Position numbers and translations under genes: made by a program | Source of the DNA: Allolobophora icterica | Taxonomy: Eukaryota > Annelida > Clitellata > Crassiclitellata > Lumbricidae | NCBI GenBank assembly: GCA_963556255.1 | Contig: OY744606.1 | Location: 73,818,736-73,882,735, forward strand | Length of the DNA stretch: 64,000 nt | Direction of reading: 5' to 3' | Shown: positions 23,232 through 35,600 of the stretch, piece by piece | Position numbering within the stretch: the first letter of the stretch is position 1 | Layout of the letters: every line of letters begins with the position of its first letter | Notes under the pieces: model-generated | The model's input: only the letters and a program-made list of their open reading frames with translations | Database searches by the model: none | Told to the model about the DNA's origin: nothing

Positions 23232-23550
23232 CAAGTTTGGCACTAGTGCTACTGCTTGACAAAAGCACACAAGTTTATATTCTGTGTAGCTCTGGAGCTT
23301 CATTCAACTGCAAGGACTCGCATGACGATACTATCAGACTATTTAATGAACAAAAACTTGAAATACTAATGTCTGACCGTGTTTTAATCATTTTATTGAA
23401 TTTTCACAGAGAGAACTGTCTGCTTCAATCCATAAGCCTGAGCTACTGCTTCAGAGGTTTTTAGCGGAATATTGTAACTGGCTTTCCATCAATAACTCGT
23501 GTCAATGTATATGGGCGATGTCACCATTGTAATATGGCTGGTAGCACTAG

Positions 23551-23690
23551 CATAGGCGTAGACTCTGGGGGGGAGCCGGGGCACGTGCCCCCAATAATTG
23601 AGATGGACTGTACACCCAATGCAACAAAGTGTAGAATGAATAACCAAATTCCCCCGCCTCCCCAATATTTTGGACAAGTTTACGCCAGTG
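23551..23690. mobile_element. 140-bp MITE with 8-bp duplication
   Basis: Perfect AGCACTAG at 23543-23550 and 23691-23698. Ends CATAGGCGTAGACT and (reverse) CACTGGCGTAAACT. Non-coding. Confidence 0.85.
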
Positions 23691-23776
23691 AGCACTAGTG
23701 CTACTGCTTGACAAAAGCACGCAATTGACAGTAAACGCTTTGCACTTGCACTTATAACTGACGCTAAACATATCCA

Positions 23777-23936
23777 TCGAATGGTGACCTCGATCCCAAA
23801 CTTATTCGTCGAATGGTGACCTCGATCCCAAACTTATCCGTCGAATGGTGACCTCGATCCCAAACTTATTCGTCGAATGGTGACCTCGATCCCAAACTTA
23901 TCCGTCGAATGGTGACCTCGATCCCAAACTTACACA
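23777..23936. repeat. 32-bp minisatellite, five copies
   Basis: Five perfectly phased copies of TCGAATGGTGACCTCGATCC plus CAAACTTATTCG, differing only at TT/TC near the end. There are no spacers, so it is not CRISPR. A single related stretch occurs at about 43890 in the gene 4 3' flank. Confidence 0.92.
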
Positions 23937-25879
23937 ATGTGGCAATATAGCTGTGGTTGGCCCATCGTCTCGAAGTATAGGCCTTATTTATTACATGAAT
24001 TTATAAACAAATCTTTTCGATTGTGGTTTTCTCCATTGGGGTTAATTCTATATAGACTTTCTGGACCTAACGCTAAGTAAATGCGTTGTTATACGTTAAA
24101 ATGGGTTTCTGTTGTCAAACTGATTAGGCTTTCTGATATGCAGAATTTCTGCAAGATCTTTATACAAATTTTCGATTAGCAATGTGACAAAAAACGATTC
24201 ACATAAGCTCGGGGAACTGTGTTTAGGCAGAAGAAATACTTTGTTTGCAAAAACAGTTGGGCAGAGGATTTTCTAGAGGTAGGCCCTTGTTTAAATCCGA
24301 CAAACTAGACCTACTGCGTGTGAACATAGAAAGCCAAATGCATTTAATCTCCACTTTTCTGCTTGAGGCAGGTTTATGAAATTGGCCTTAATTGTTGTAA
24401 CATGCTGCCCTCGATGTCAGTACAAACAACGATTAAGCGAGTTAATCGTTTGGTTCAGACAATATGATTGCAAACACTTCAGTGTACCTTTGATGTACTG
24501 AAACCCTGCTGCTATTAAGAGTCTCTCAAATGAGATGTAATTTGGGTGAATAATGAGTGAGGTACACTGCTACGTGAGCTAGTCGATTTGACAGTTTCTG
24601 GGCTTTTTTTTAGTAAATTACTCTGCAATGTAGATTGCAGAGTTATTTACTAAAAAAGCCCAGAAACTGCAAAACTATTAAGTTCTCACGACTTAGGTTA
24701 CTGCTTGGAATTCTGCAGAAAACAACGAACGACTCAGACTGTGATAATAGATTGAACAAACATTGCATTGGCTCCCTCCTCATCTGCCACACTGTAAGTT
24801 TCTCAGATGGGATTCATAGGGTGAAAAAGAGGATAGACTCTTGTTCTATGATTAATTAACAAACTAAGAACCTTTAGTTACTCCTCTTTAAACCACACAT
24901 GTCTACTCCGTTTGGACATTCTGCCCGACCCCAGTGGCACCCGTTGACTAAATAACTGTGTATATCATATTAGAGAAAATTAAAATATAGTGACATCGGT
25001 AGACCTATGAGCCTAAACTGCTGGCATAACTATGGCAAAGAGCGCTTGACAATTTGAAGAAGAAAGGTCATAGTGAATATCGAGTTACGACACAAGCCAC
25101 ATTACCAATACCAGCTGATTAATTTTCTAGGAATTAGTTTTTAAAGTTCAGATACTTTTGAGATCTTTTAGACGCTTTAAAGACGGACGTCGCTGATGAA
25201 AAGTACCCAGTAAGCAGAAATAATCTGAGATAATAGCGACTGAAGGTTGAAAACAACAATGAGAGTAAAGCCACCATGGATTCGCTTTGAAAGACATCCA
25301 AAATGTATGCAGGCAGAGATGAGAAAATAACGCTAGTGAATAGTTTCAGAATATGTCAAAAAGTTCAGAATGTTCTATAGAAGACAAGTTTAATCCTCTT
25401 CTTAAACAAAGTGTGATGAGACCCCCAATAGCTGAGAAATATGACAAGAAACAGGTATTCAGAAGTTTTATTAGACATAGACTTATAGCCGTGCTATAGA
25501 ATGGAACTAGGCATTTAACTAGATCCAATTAAAAGGGTCATTAGCTAGACAAAAACGACAGGCAATGGGCAGAGCAGGCTTCACCTTTAATTAAACGCTT
25601 TAGTAAATACCACTTACGCTAATCGTCCAATTCACATGATGCACTTGGGTTGTAAACCCGGAGACACAAGTAAAAAGCCGAAGCGTAAGATCAACAGATA
25701 CCGACGTGCCATAATTAACGCTGGCCCGTCCATGTTCAATTTCGTGAAATTAGTAGTTAAACACAGAAGAACATGCACCAATATAAAGGCCTTCGTAACA
25801 CACACATACATACTGTGAAAAACGCGTTTGTGTAGTTCGATGACGCTACTAGACTTGAAACGTGAAGGTGAATATCACA
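23937..25879. other. Intergenic, mostly unrecognised
   Basis: No gene. 23940-24000 and 43940-43990 share a CCCATCGTCTC-A-GTATA block from the same ancestral flank. A hairpin lies at 24592-24669, and 25615-25800 pairs with 1070-1260. Confidence 0.55.
24592..24669. repeat. Inverted repeat with about 33-bp arms
   Basis: CAGTTTCTGGGCTTTTTT...TAGTAAATTACTCTGCAA, a short loop, then the near-perfect complement ending AAGCCCAGAAACTG. One A/T-run length difference. It may be a snap-back MITE. Confidence 0.85.
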
Positions 25880-26285
25880 TAATTCTTACAATTTCTTGTA
25901 AACGTGGTAGAACTGTTATTTTCTGTGATGATTATAAACAAAACATGACAAAACAATTTCATTATGATATGCTGGAACCCAACTACAGATAATTACGTAG
26001 TCTATGCAGATAACGCACTGATAACCCAGCGTCCTTACTGGTTGGTAAATCCTTCAGAGATCAGCTGTTCTCAAATTCCATGCAGAGGCATCTGATATGC
26101 AGGATCTTATCTGCACAGATCATATGTAACTATGCAGTAGGCTACTATTTGCAAGTCTGTGATGAAAAAGGTTGAGCTCCTTGTAAGAAAGCCTAGATAC
26201 ATTCTTCGTAATTATTATTCCTATGTCATAGATCGCCATTGTTGCATTAATTTTCTGAAAATCGTTAAAGTATTCCGTCGCTGAA
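25880..26285 (+). promoter_or_regulatory. Upstream module of gene 3 (shorter)
   Basis: Only the gene-proximal half of the shared module is recognisable (TGCTGGAACCCAACTACAGATAA, then TCAGAGATCAGCTGTTCT, CATCTGATATGCAGGA). The TATA region reads CATATGTAACTATG, a weaker match than in other copies. Confidence 0.55.
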
Positions 26286-26423
26286 ATGAAGTTCATATGT
26301 CGCGGTGTCACCAATGATTTCGAGATGTTCCGGTCATACCGTCACCACTTCAAGTATCTTCTCGTGGTGCCTTTCTTTGTGGCTCTTGCTGTGGTTTCCT
26401 ACAAGATCGGACATTCGTCAAGT
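26286..26423 (+). CDS. Gene 3 exon 1 (signal-anchor)
   Basis: 46 codons ending HSSS, phase 0, GTAAGT donor. Confidence 0.75.
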
Positions 26424-29400
26424 GTAAGTACTTGTAAGAATCAGACCTACACATAACCCTGTGATAACATTCCTATTATATTGTCTTAGATCGGATGTCA
26501 AACGTAGAGCTGTTATTTTGGCTTAGAGCTCCGTTGTATATGTTTAGGCTATGCAGTATAGCAGTGTATTTCAGTACGTAACTTATATTTTATCGGTTAA
26601 AGTGTTAGGTTTGCATAACAAAATAAAACGAGTTCAACTATGTCAGAAAACTGAATAGAAAGCAAATAATCTTAACCGATTGTTTGCCATATCTCAGTCT
26701 AAGTGAGCTAAACTAAATGTAATTAAGCAATATTGATGTTTAAACAATTCGATGAACACTGTCTTGCTATCTGTTGTTAAATTGCCGTTGGAAACTGAGG
26801 TCTTAATAATGGAACTGGCTAATAACGGAACAACTGGTTAATAACGGAACAACTGGTTCAGTTGGTTCACCCTCTGACGCCAAGTTCTATAATATGGCAA
26901 TAATTCTTGTTGCAATGTTAGTTTGTGACTTAAACGTGGGCAGTGAAAAGTGAAGTAATACAACAGGTTGAATGTAAGTAAGTAAGTATATTTTGTTAAC
27001 CAATTGCTAATCGCACTTTGGTTTAAATGAGTCTAATAAATCTAGTTATAAAGTCTAATAAGCTAAATGACATGAATTGTTTTGCTGTGAATTAGAACTT
27101 TTCAATCCTGCATATGTGTGATTTAATGACAATCGTGACTGCACAACTAACCACAATCTAAGGATAAAAATTCAGCTGAACTGAACCATGAACCGTTCTT
27201 CATCGCAAAATATCGACAGCTTACACGCAATATTAATGGATTGATTTAATATAAATCAATGCCGCCTTCTAAGGCATTGATTTAAAAGTGTGTCATTTAA
27301 CTCAGCCTCGACGAACACAAACTTTCATGCCAAAACAACACGAGAATGGCAAAACACGAAAAACTTAACATGATCTGCCGTAACATAGCATAACATAGCC
27401 TAACATAACGTGACATTATTTTGAACAGCTTAAAATAACACTTGAAAAGCAAATCTTAACATAACAGTGCCACCGGTTTAAACATTTCCAGTAGAATAGC
27501 CAGTGTAAAAACAATTACTGTGACAAGTGCTTTTTTCTGGAAAAAAGATTCCGGAACCGAACAATAGGTTCCGGAACGGAAAAATTATGGGCGGGTTAAA
27601 ATCCCGAGAAAAACGGGGTTGGGGTTGGGAGGGGTCTCAATAAACACTGAAAACAGTTCAAAACACCGAAGTTAAATGAAAATAACTAAATTATTGTTTT
27701 CATTATTAAAATAAATAAATTGTTTTTTAGTACCTGAAAAAGGTGCCAGAACGCCGTTCCGGCTGAAAAAAGCACTGACAGTAACCAATAATAAAAGTTC
27801 AAGTGCGCACTTCTTTTCAATTCATCTATAAATTTTCAGTGCCAGTCCGTAACCACACTGGTACTAGCAGCATTGATTTTTTATTGTGAGTGGTAATTTG
27901 TAATTGCTATGCTGTCATTAATTTTTGTGATCATGTCCATTGTCACACAGAATGAATTGGAAGATACGATGCTGCGCAGGGAAAGGCGTGATGTCACGGT
28001 TCCCACAGAAAACCTAAATGTGATAAAGCAAGGTGAATATAGACACAGTTTCGACTGCTCTAATCAGCATCACCCTTCGATGAACATAACATCTTACTAC
28101 TAGCTTAACATTCTACCAAAAACCATGAATGCTGTGATGTGATATAATATTGTGACGGAAATGTGTATATATACGCATGTTTATATGTTTTAAACTATAT
28201 AATGTACGTACGTATGTATGCAACTATGCATGTATGTATGTGAGCATTTATGTAGGTAAGTAGGTGAACTGGTAAGTAAGTATGTAGGCATGTAGGCAGT
28301 TCGATAGGCAGGTAGATAGGTTGGTAGGTAGGTAGGCATTTGAGGTTTCTACTGACTGGATAGGGCAACATGAGTGCAGCCGTTCACGCTTTATGTTTCA
28401 TTCATTCATTCATTCGAGGATTTATATAGCGCCCCTTCAAGGGAACTACTCAGAGGCGCTCCCGACACCAGCACACTCAAATTGCACAGTCTTAAGATTA
28501 GTAAGAAAGAGACTGGGGGGGCCCAGGACACAAGCAGAGCTCTAACAGAAGTCTGTTCCAGACCACCGGGCCCACCACTGAAAAAGCTCGACTTTGCATA
28601 GTCGTAGAACGAGCGAAGGGGACTAACAGAACCCCTCTTCCCGCAGAGCGGAGGGAACGTCGGCCTTGGGCACCTGAAACCAAACAGATGTGACCAGCGA
28701 CGCCTCACCTAGTAAAAGTCGCTGGAATTTAATATTCTATTTGATAAGCACCGTGAAGAAAGCTCTGACCTGCATTAACCACCAATCAATTTGGGCAGTG
28801 GAAAATTGAGGAAGTCATTCATTATTTCCATCAGGATCTTCCAGAAGTCCAGAATCCAGATGCAGACGGTCTGCATGAACTTAGAGTTCATCAAGCACCA
28901 CGATTCTGCCTCAGGTTTGCTTCGTCATATGTTTTTCGTTACTCGAGCTTCTGTACTTTCTTGATAGAGTCGTGGTTACAGGACCAGTTATTTTGAAGCA
29001 GTGGTATCCACATCCTCCTGAAAGTTTGCCCGTCAGTGATGACCCTTGCAGACCTTTGCTGAATGAACCAATCTGGTCTCAACAAGAACCAGCTTGTTTC
29101 ATAAGAATTTTTTTCTTTGGCAACCAAGGTAAATCTATGTTTTTTGTATAGTGGTTAAGTTGTTACTAATCGCTCAGCTAAGTTACGTATTGTCTGCAAT
29201 GTTGCCATAGGCGGCGCTGTTTACACCAGATGGGGTCGTACCGAGTGTGCTTCTGGCTCCGACGCTGTATACAGGGGAGTGGCTGGTGGATCATGGTATG
29301 GCCAGCACGGCGGAGGAAGCAACTACCTCTGTCTTCCCCTGGAACCCATCTGGGGAACTTACAACGAAGGCGTGGAAAAACATTCTAAACTCTACGGATC

Positions 29401-29764
29401 GGAATATGAAAATCCATCGGGGTTTGGGTTAAATAATAACCATGATCGCCCATTACATGACCAAAACGTTCCATGCGTTGTCTGTCGCAGCCAAACAAAG
29501 TCTTCGGTCATCATGGTTCCAGCCAGAAATCAGTGCTACAGCGGATGGCACACTGAATACACCGGATATCTCATGTCGGAGAAATCCGCGCACAACGGGC
29601 GTACAGAGTTTGTATGTATGGATGGACAACCGGAATCAGATCCGTCAGGATTTCGAAGCGAAGAGGGAGCCCTGTTCTTCAACGTGGAAGGTGTCTGTGG
29701 ATCTCTTCCGTGTCCTCCTTATGTTCCGCGTCGTGAACTAACATGCGCTGTCTGTTCAAAGTGA
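26286..29764 (+). CDS. Gene 3: signal-anchored, furin-site precursor with C4-like domain
   Basis: Exons 26286-26423, 27951-28032 and 29211-29764 give 257 residues. Exon 1 is four codons shorter than in the paralogs and its first 14 residues are rewritten (MKFICRGVTNDFEM in place of MPFMWSGFASVSEM). The rest (RSYRHHFKYLLVVPFFVALAVVSYKIG) is conserved. The donor is a strong GTAAGT. Exon 2 has LRRERR|D, cleaved after residue 59 by inference. Exon 3 has VYTRWGRTEC, GGGSNYLCLP, PCVVCRSQTK and ends TCAVCSK. A polyadenylation signal AATAAA lies at 29813-29818, 49 nt after the stop. An LTR element begins 172 bp after the stop. Confidence 0.83.
26970..27130 (-). mobile_element. LINE 3' tail fragment
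   Basis: (GTAA)n followed by TATTTTGTTAACCA, like the tail at 49638-49750 (TATTCTTTATTTGACCAGTT, GCACT-TGGTTTA). No ORF. Confidence 0.55.
27525..27777. mobile_element. hAT-like MITE in intron 1 of gene 3
   Basis: Ends AAGTGCTTTTTTCTGGAA and (reverse) CAGTGCTTTTTTCAGCCGG; flanks ACTGTGAC and ACAGTAAC match at 6 of 8 positions. Interior TTCCGGAACGG motifs are inverted. Confidence 0.7.
27951..28032 (+). CDS. Gene 3 exon 2 (furin-site linker)
   Basis: 82 nt after TCACACAG, before GTGAAT. NELEDTMLRRERRDV...VIKQG. Confidence 0.82.
28200..28345. repeat. GTAT/GTAG tetranucleotide tract
   Basis: Degenerate tract (GTATGTAT then GTAGGTAGGTAGG) in the same place after exon 2 as in genes 1, 2 and 7. 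Confidence 0.75.
28380..28710 (-). mobile_element. LINE 3' end with reverse transcriptase tail
   Basis: The minus strand encodes LLVPFARSTTMQSRAFSVV-GPVVWNRLLLEL, the usual final block of CR1/L2-type reverse transcriptases. The 3' part is ATATAGCGCCCCTTCAA...AGAGGCGCTCC and a (CATT)n terminus. Related tails lie at 46282, 49774 and 53680. Confidence 0.75.
29211..29764 (+). CDS. Gene 3 exon 3 (C4-like domain)
   Basis: Follows GTTGCCATAG; the split codon gives Gly (G|GC). Ten cysteines conserved; stop TGA. Confidence 0.9.
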
Positions 29765-29936
29765 TCAGAAGGCGGACACACGAATTCAGATCAATGGCTA
29801 GCACGAAATAGTAATAAAACGCAAACATTAGCGTAAGGCATAAGTTAGGAGTTAATTGGTTACATTCAGAATTTTGAGAATTAAAAACTTGATCTTATTA
29901 CAACCACCGGCTCATCAACGAATATTCTGAATGTAT

Positions 29937-30708
29937 TATAACAGTTCTGGATCGTGGTGCTCCAGAAGCTATTACTCTTCTCTATAACAGCCATTGGTTG
30001 CTGTGTGCGACATCTATCAGACTTTGGTTCTGTCTGTATAGTTTCTTTATTGTCATCATTTCGAATGTTTCTTTATACGCATTCAGAGTTCAGTAGCAGA
30101 CGAATGTTCAATAACACAGTTGATAATAATGCGACGACTACCAGTACTACTATTCTAACTCTTAATAAGTAGAATGCCTATAGTGTCTGCTTAGCTCTAG
30201 ACATGTCAGCCTAATACCGAATGCACCATCTAAACTGCTGGCGTTCCTGTCTTCTCACTGATCACTCAACAACTTCCTTCTGACTGACTCTCTCACTTAC
30301 ATCCTAAGTTATTCTCAGGTACATGGTTAAGGTATACTCCTGATTGGTTCGTTCCCTATAGGCCCTTACCTTAGATTATTAGATTGACATTACGAGTTTA
30401 CCAGGAAGGTTGTCCTTAGTTAAATCTACATAATTATACTTGGCCAATGGAAGACTCATCCTGCATGGGTGGTTCATCCTCCCAAAAACTTCCAGAGAAT
30501 GTGCATATGTTGAATCATCTATCTTCTTGACTAGATGTTTGGACTGGTGGATGCAGTTAATCTTAATCTAGAGATGTCATCACAATATGCTATTTCTATC
30601 CCTGTAGGAGCCTCAAAGTCTAGACACTTATCTGTACTTCTTAGTGTTAACTACTAAAGAAGATTATTATTATAATTACTTTACAAACGTAAATGTAACT
30701 CTGTTATA
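29937..30708 (-). repeat. LTR, left copy
   Basis: 772 bp, including a 72-codon frame (29954-30172) that is also present in the right copy and is not a gene. Confidence 0.92.
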
Positions 30709-31574
30709 ATACCCTCCGTTCCGCAAGATCGAACGCCCTCGTTCGAAAAACTTAGCTATCTTAATTCAGGAGCTAAAGAAGTGTCACATATTAATTACAT
30801 GTCTACCATTAGCGAATTAGAATAAATGATGAGTGTCATGAATGAAATGAGAATGACAGGCATCTAGATGTCCGAACTGTCCTATGGAGTTGTACAGTTC
30901 TCCAAGGTAGAGGGGTCTAAGTGCACGATTAGTCTCATTTACATAAATGCAGTTCCAAAACCTAATAACAGAATAACAAACTAAATTCAAATGCGCTATG
31001 ACGGTAACAAATTGGAATCAGAGATGAAACGACGAGAAGATTTTTCTGACAAGAGTTCGCATCACGTCTTTCGTATTTTCTCTGACCCGTTGACCTTTAG
31101 CTGAGAAGAATTAGCTGTACTTTTGTAACGTGACAGCGTGACAAGCGAGGAGATGTGCCTGTGACTCTCAGCTCGGTCAGTCCATCATAACGTTACATAA
31201 AACATTGCAAAAACACACACACATATGTAATTTCATGCAAGAAGAGAAATATATTTAAACGCGGAAAACAACACTCTAGGTAATAAAATGACAAAGAAAG
31301 CTAATGCATAAAATAAGTGTAGGCCTAAGTGTTGAATTGCTGTCTAGGTCTTATAAATACTAATCTTCGTATGAGATCACATAACTTCTCCCTGCCGCTC
31401 AAAGATGACCGTAACAATATATCTTGCATCCTTTATAAGAATGCTTATTGGAAACATCCTGTACAAATCCCAGTATTCTTGGCCCAAGACTTGTCCTCAA
31501 AAGTCTAGTTTATCTAAATTGCATCTGTGTCAGCTTAGTGTATGAATAAAAGAATTGGATAGAAGGAGTGATTG

Positions 31575-31578
<4 letters not shown>

Positions 31579-31613
<35 letters not shown>
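31579..31613. repeat. (AT)n microsatellite
   Basis: Pure AT dinucleotides inside the LTR element interior. Confidence 0.9.
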
Positions 31614-31617
<4 letters not shown>

Positions 31618-32924
31618 TGTGCGTATGCTAAGCTCACATCGTAGACTGTTGCTATCTTTAGCTGAATTAAAGACCTGCTGCAAAGATATTAAGTAATGCG
31701 CGACGGCATGCTTGACTGCTTGACTGACGATAAACTGCTGAATATGTGCTGCGATAGCTGAATCTTATATACTGACTTAGATGAGTGCCTGTATTCCGTT
31801 AATCTTCGCTGAGGCGTATGGAAATGTCTACTCATAGCCTGCCATTTGTTAAGTGCATTTGTTCTCTGAGCACGTGACGTTGACAATATCAATAGAAAAC
31901 ACAACATTGTGCTGCAAACTTGACTCATGTGACGTAATAAAATATGTAATAAAAACTTAAATAACTATAGCCTCGGAAACAATTGAACCTCTATATACAT
32001 ACATGCGTGCGCAGCGCGGGCACGGCTTATAGAACTCGCAATTAAACTATGCTTCGGAGGAATGATACGTCTCGCAGGAGCTTTAGATAAATCTCAGTAC
32101 ACACGACGAAAACTTTGTAACTTGTAACGTTGAATCAACATCTGACTTGTAAACTGTACGTAATCAATAACTCTCTACACATTAACTCGTATAGCAACAC
32201 ATATGAAGAACATGCCCCAAGCATCGCGATAAAAACTCATCTTGTAGATACTAATGCCAGTTAGAATACTCCGTAACAGGTTTTGCAGCTGTATAATTGT
32301 ATCGTCAGTGTAAATGCCTTAATACTACGTGCGCTATGCAGAACTGCAGCTATAGTATATATTAAGTCAGCACTATGGAATAGCTTCCGACAGAGAAGAT
32401 GCAGCACAGACATGTAAGCAATAAACTTCGACGCGAGCCTTCTGCGGTCAGAATCAAGTATAACAGGCTACAAGGAAAGCGTATGTATATATGATAGGAG
32501 TGTCCGGCGGACGTACAAATGAATGTCGGTAATATATATTCGTTTATCATATATAAGCAACTCTGGATTACACACCGCTCCCAACGTAAGGATGTGGCGA
32601 ATAAGTAAAAGGAACCATAGACCAGCTTTAAGTTAAAATGAACGCACTAAGTCGACAACACTTCACACGAAGAGGTAAATATAAATATATAGATAGGCCT
32701 ATACACAAGAACGGAATATGTATATATGAAGTCGGCGTATACAATCTCCGGACCTGCGAGCGATGCATCGGCAGAAGTCAGAAACATGTGGAGCAATAAA
32801 TCATCAAGAGGCATGGTCTTACTGCAAGCAAAGTGAGCTAAACTAAAATTCGTATGCCTCAATGACTGCTTCCAAAGCATTGTCGGAATAATGTGGGCCT
32901 GTTGCTTAGAACAGCGTGTTTTGA

Positions 32925-33053
32925 TAGCGTGTTTTTTTAGAAGAGTTCATACTTATTTAACTAGTTATCTCCAGTGTTTTATGTTGCTTAGAACATAAAA
33001 CACTGGAGATAACTAGTTAAATAAGTATGAACTCTTCTAAAAAAAACACGCTA
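32925..33053. repeat. Large near-perfect hairpin inside the LTR element
   Basis: Arms of about 61 bp (TAGCGTGTTTTTTTAGAAGA to the loop GCTTAG) differ only in the length of one A/T run. The loop motif GTTGCTTAGAACA also occurs just before the hairpin at 32901-32913. It may be a snap-back insertion or a fold in the element RNA. Confidence 0.93.
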
Positions 33054-33828
33054 CATACACAAATAACTAATTAGTTGTTAACTCTTGCTGTATGTTAAAA
33101 CTTAAGTTACAAAGTTACGGAACGAAACTTGCTTATAGTTACATGCGAAAGTCATTTGCGAAATGAAGTATATGTGAGGAAATAGAGGGTATGACAACCG
33201 TTGGGAAATGGAGCGTTAAATAGAACAAAGCTACATGACCACAAAATGATTCTAACGAATGAGGATGAGATTGAGATTTGAGCGATGTATTACCCTGACA
33301 ATAGAAGATGTAGACTGTTCAGATTTCGTTGAGAAGACACTGGCGGAATGACGAGAGGCCTCTGTTCGTCATCGCGTCGAGTCTTTCGAGCGAAGGATTG
33401 GGATTGAGCATCAGAAGTGTCTGGTCGTTGTACAGCATTGTCGATCGGATGGATGGAACGGCATAAGGTAGTGATGATGAGCAGAAGTGGCTGATGGAAG
33501 TCAGACAGCACAGATCGGTGGCGTGGTTGAGTAGACGAGCGAATCTGACTATGATGAGCAGAACAGGTGGTGTTGTCGGTCGGCGAAAAATGATTCAGTG
33601 GCTGACGCGGAAAACTGGAAGAAACGGATTCGAATCTTCTGCACTGATGAAAGGCATCTTCATAAGAGTGTGGGATGAATGTTCGTTGAACTGGAGTCGA
33701 ATCTGTAGTATTGTCTCTGCGTTGACTGTCTTCAGTGCTGTGGGGAACACGGCGACACTGGCTTCCATGGGAGCACTCGCTTTGCAGCCGAGGTACAGAC
33801 GGGCCCTCGAACTTGGTTCTCCAACATA

Positions 33829-34600
33829 TATAACAGTTCTGGATCGTGGTGCTCCAGAAGCTATTACTCTTCTCTATAACAGCCATTGGTTGCTGTGTGC
33901 GACATCTATCAGACTTTGGTTCTGTCTGTATAGTTTCTTTATTGTCATCATTTCGAATGTTTCTTTATACGCATTCAGAGTTCAGTAGCAGACGAATGTT
34001 CAATAACACAGTTGATAATAATGCGACGACTACCAGTACTACTATTCTAACTCTTAATAAGTAGAATGCCTATAGTGTCTGCTTAGCTCTAGACATGTCA
34101 GCCTAATACCGAATGCACCATCTAAACTGCTGGCGTTCCTGTCTTCTCACTGATCACTCAACAACTTCCTTCTGACTGACTCTCTCACTTACATCCTAAG
34201 TTATTCTCAGGTACATGGTTAAGGTATACTCCTGATTGGTTCGTTCCCTATAGGCCCTTACCTTAGATTATTAGATTGACATTACGAGTTTACCAGGAAG
34301 GTTGTCCTTAGTTAAATCTACATAATTATACTTGGCCAATGGAAGACTCATCCTGCATGGGTGGTTCATCCTCCCAAAAACTTCCAGAGAATGTGCATAT
34401 GTTGAATCATCTATCTTCTTGACTAGATGTTTGGACTGGTGGATGCAGTTAATCTTAATCTAGAGATGTCATCACAATATGCTATTTCTATCCCTGTAGG
34501 AGCCTCAAAGTCTAGACACTTATCTGTACTTCTTAGTGTTAACTACTAAAGAAGATTATTATTATAATTACTTTACAAACGTAAATGTAACTCTGTTATA
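33829..34600 (-). repeat. LTR, right copy
   Basis: Same 772 bp as 29937-30708. For a minus-strand element this is the 5' LTR. Confidence 0.92.
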
Positions 34601-34794
34601 ATATCATGCTGTGATACACAGTTAATTTAAGTCTGCTTAGTTCTTATTTGCTAATTTGGTTAGAATATGGTATATGTATTTCGAAGAAAGCTGCATTCAA
34701 TGATTTGGACTGAGAAACTTGCATTTATATTATTTAAGAAATGAATTTAGACATCATAGGCCTACATATAGAGGTAAATTATATAATAATTATA

Positions 34795-35600
<806 letters not shown>

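Larger units (their letters stand above)
29937..34600 (-). mobile_element. Complete LTR element without visible gag-pol
   Basis: Two 772-bp direct repeats (29937-30708 and 33829-34600) that I find identical by eye bracket a 3.1-kb interior. LTR ends are inverted (TATAACAG...CTGTTATA), not the usual TG...CA. Orientation is inferred as minus: next to the left LTR the complement is purine-rich (CGGAACGGAGGG, a polypurine tract), and next to the right LTR the complement reads TGGAGAACCAAGTTCG, a possible tRNA primer site starting TGG. No reverse transcriptase, integrase or protease motif is visible; the longest frame (33886-33290, minus, 198 codons) is Ser/Gln/Arg-rich and unrecognised. A target duplication could not be fixed. 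Identical LTRs imply a recent insertion. Confidence 0.85.

Noticed and set aside
22973..23464. 163-codon plus-strand frame as a new gene
   Set aside because: Only its middle matches exon 3; the motif order breaks by frameshift before the last four cysteines and no exon 1 or 2 precedes it, so it is a dead fragment.
23777..23936. Possible CRISPR array
   Set aside because: Regular 32-bp repeats but no spacers between copies, and a eukaryotic context.
29954..30172. 72-codon frame, duplicated at 33846-34064
   Set aside because: Identical only because both lie in the two LTRs; no domain and no start context of note.
33290..33886. 198-codon minus-strand frame as a gag gene
   Set aside because: No zinc knuckle, major homology or protease motif is visible. 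It crosses from the interior into the LTR. Left as an unknown frame inside the element.
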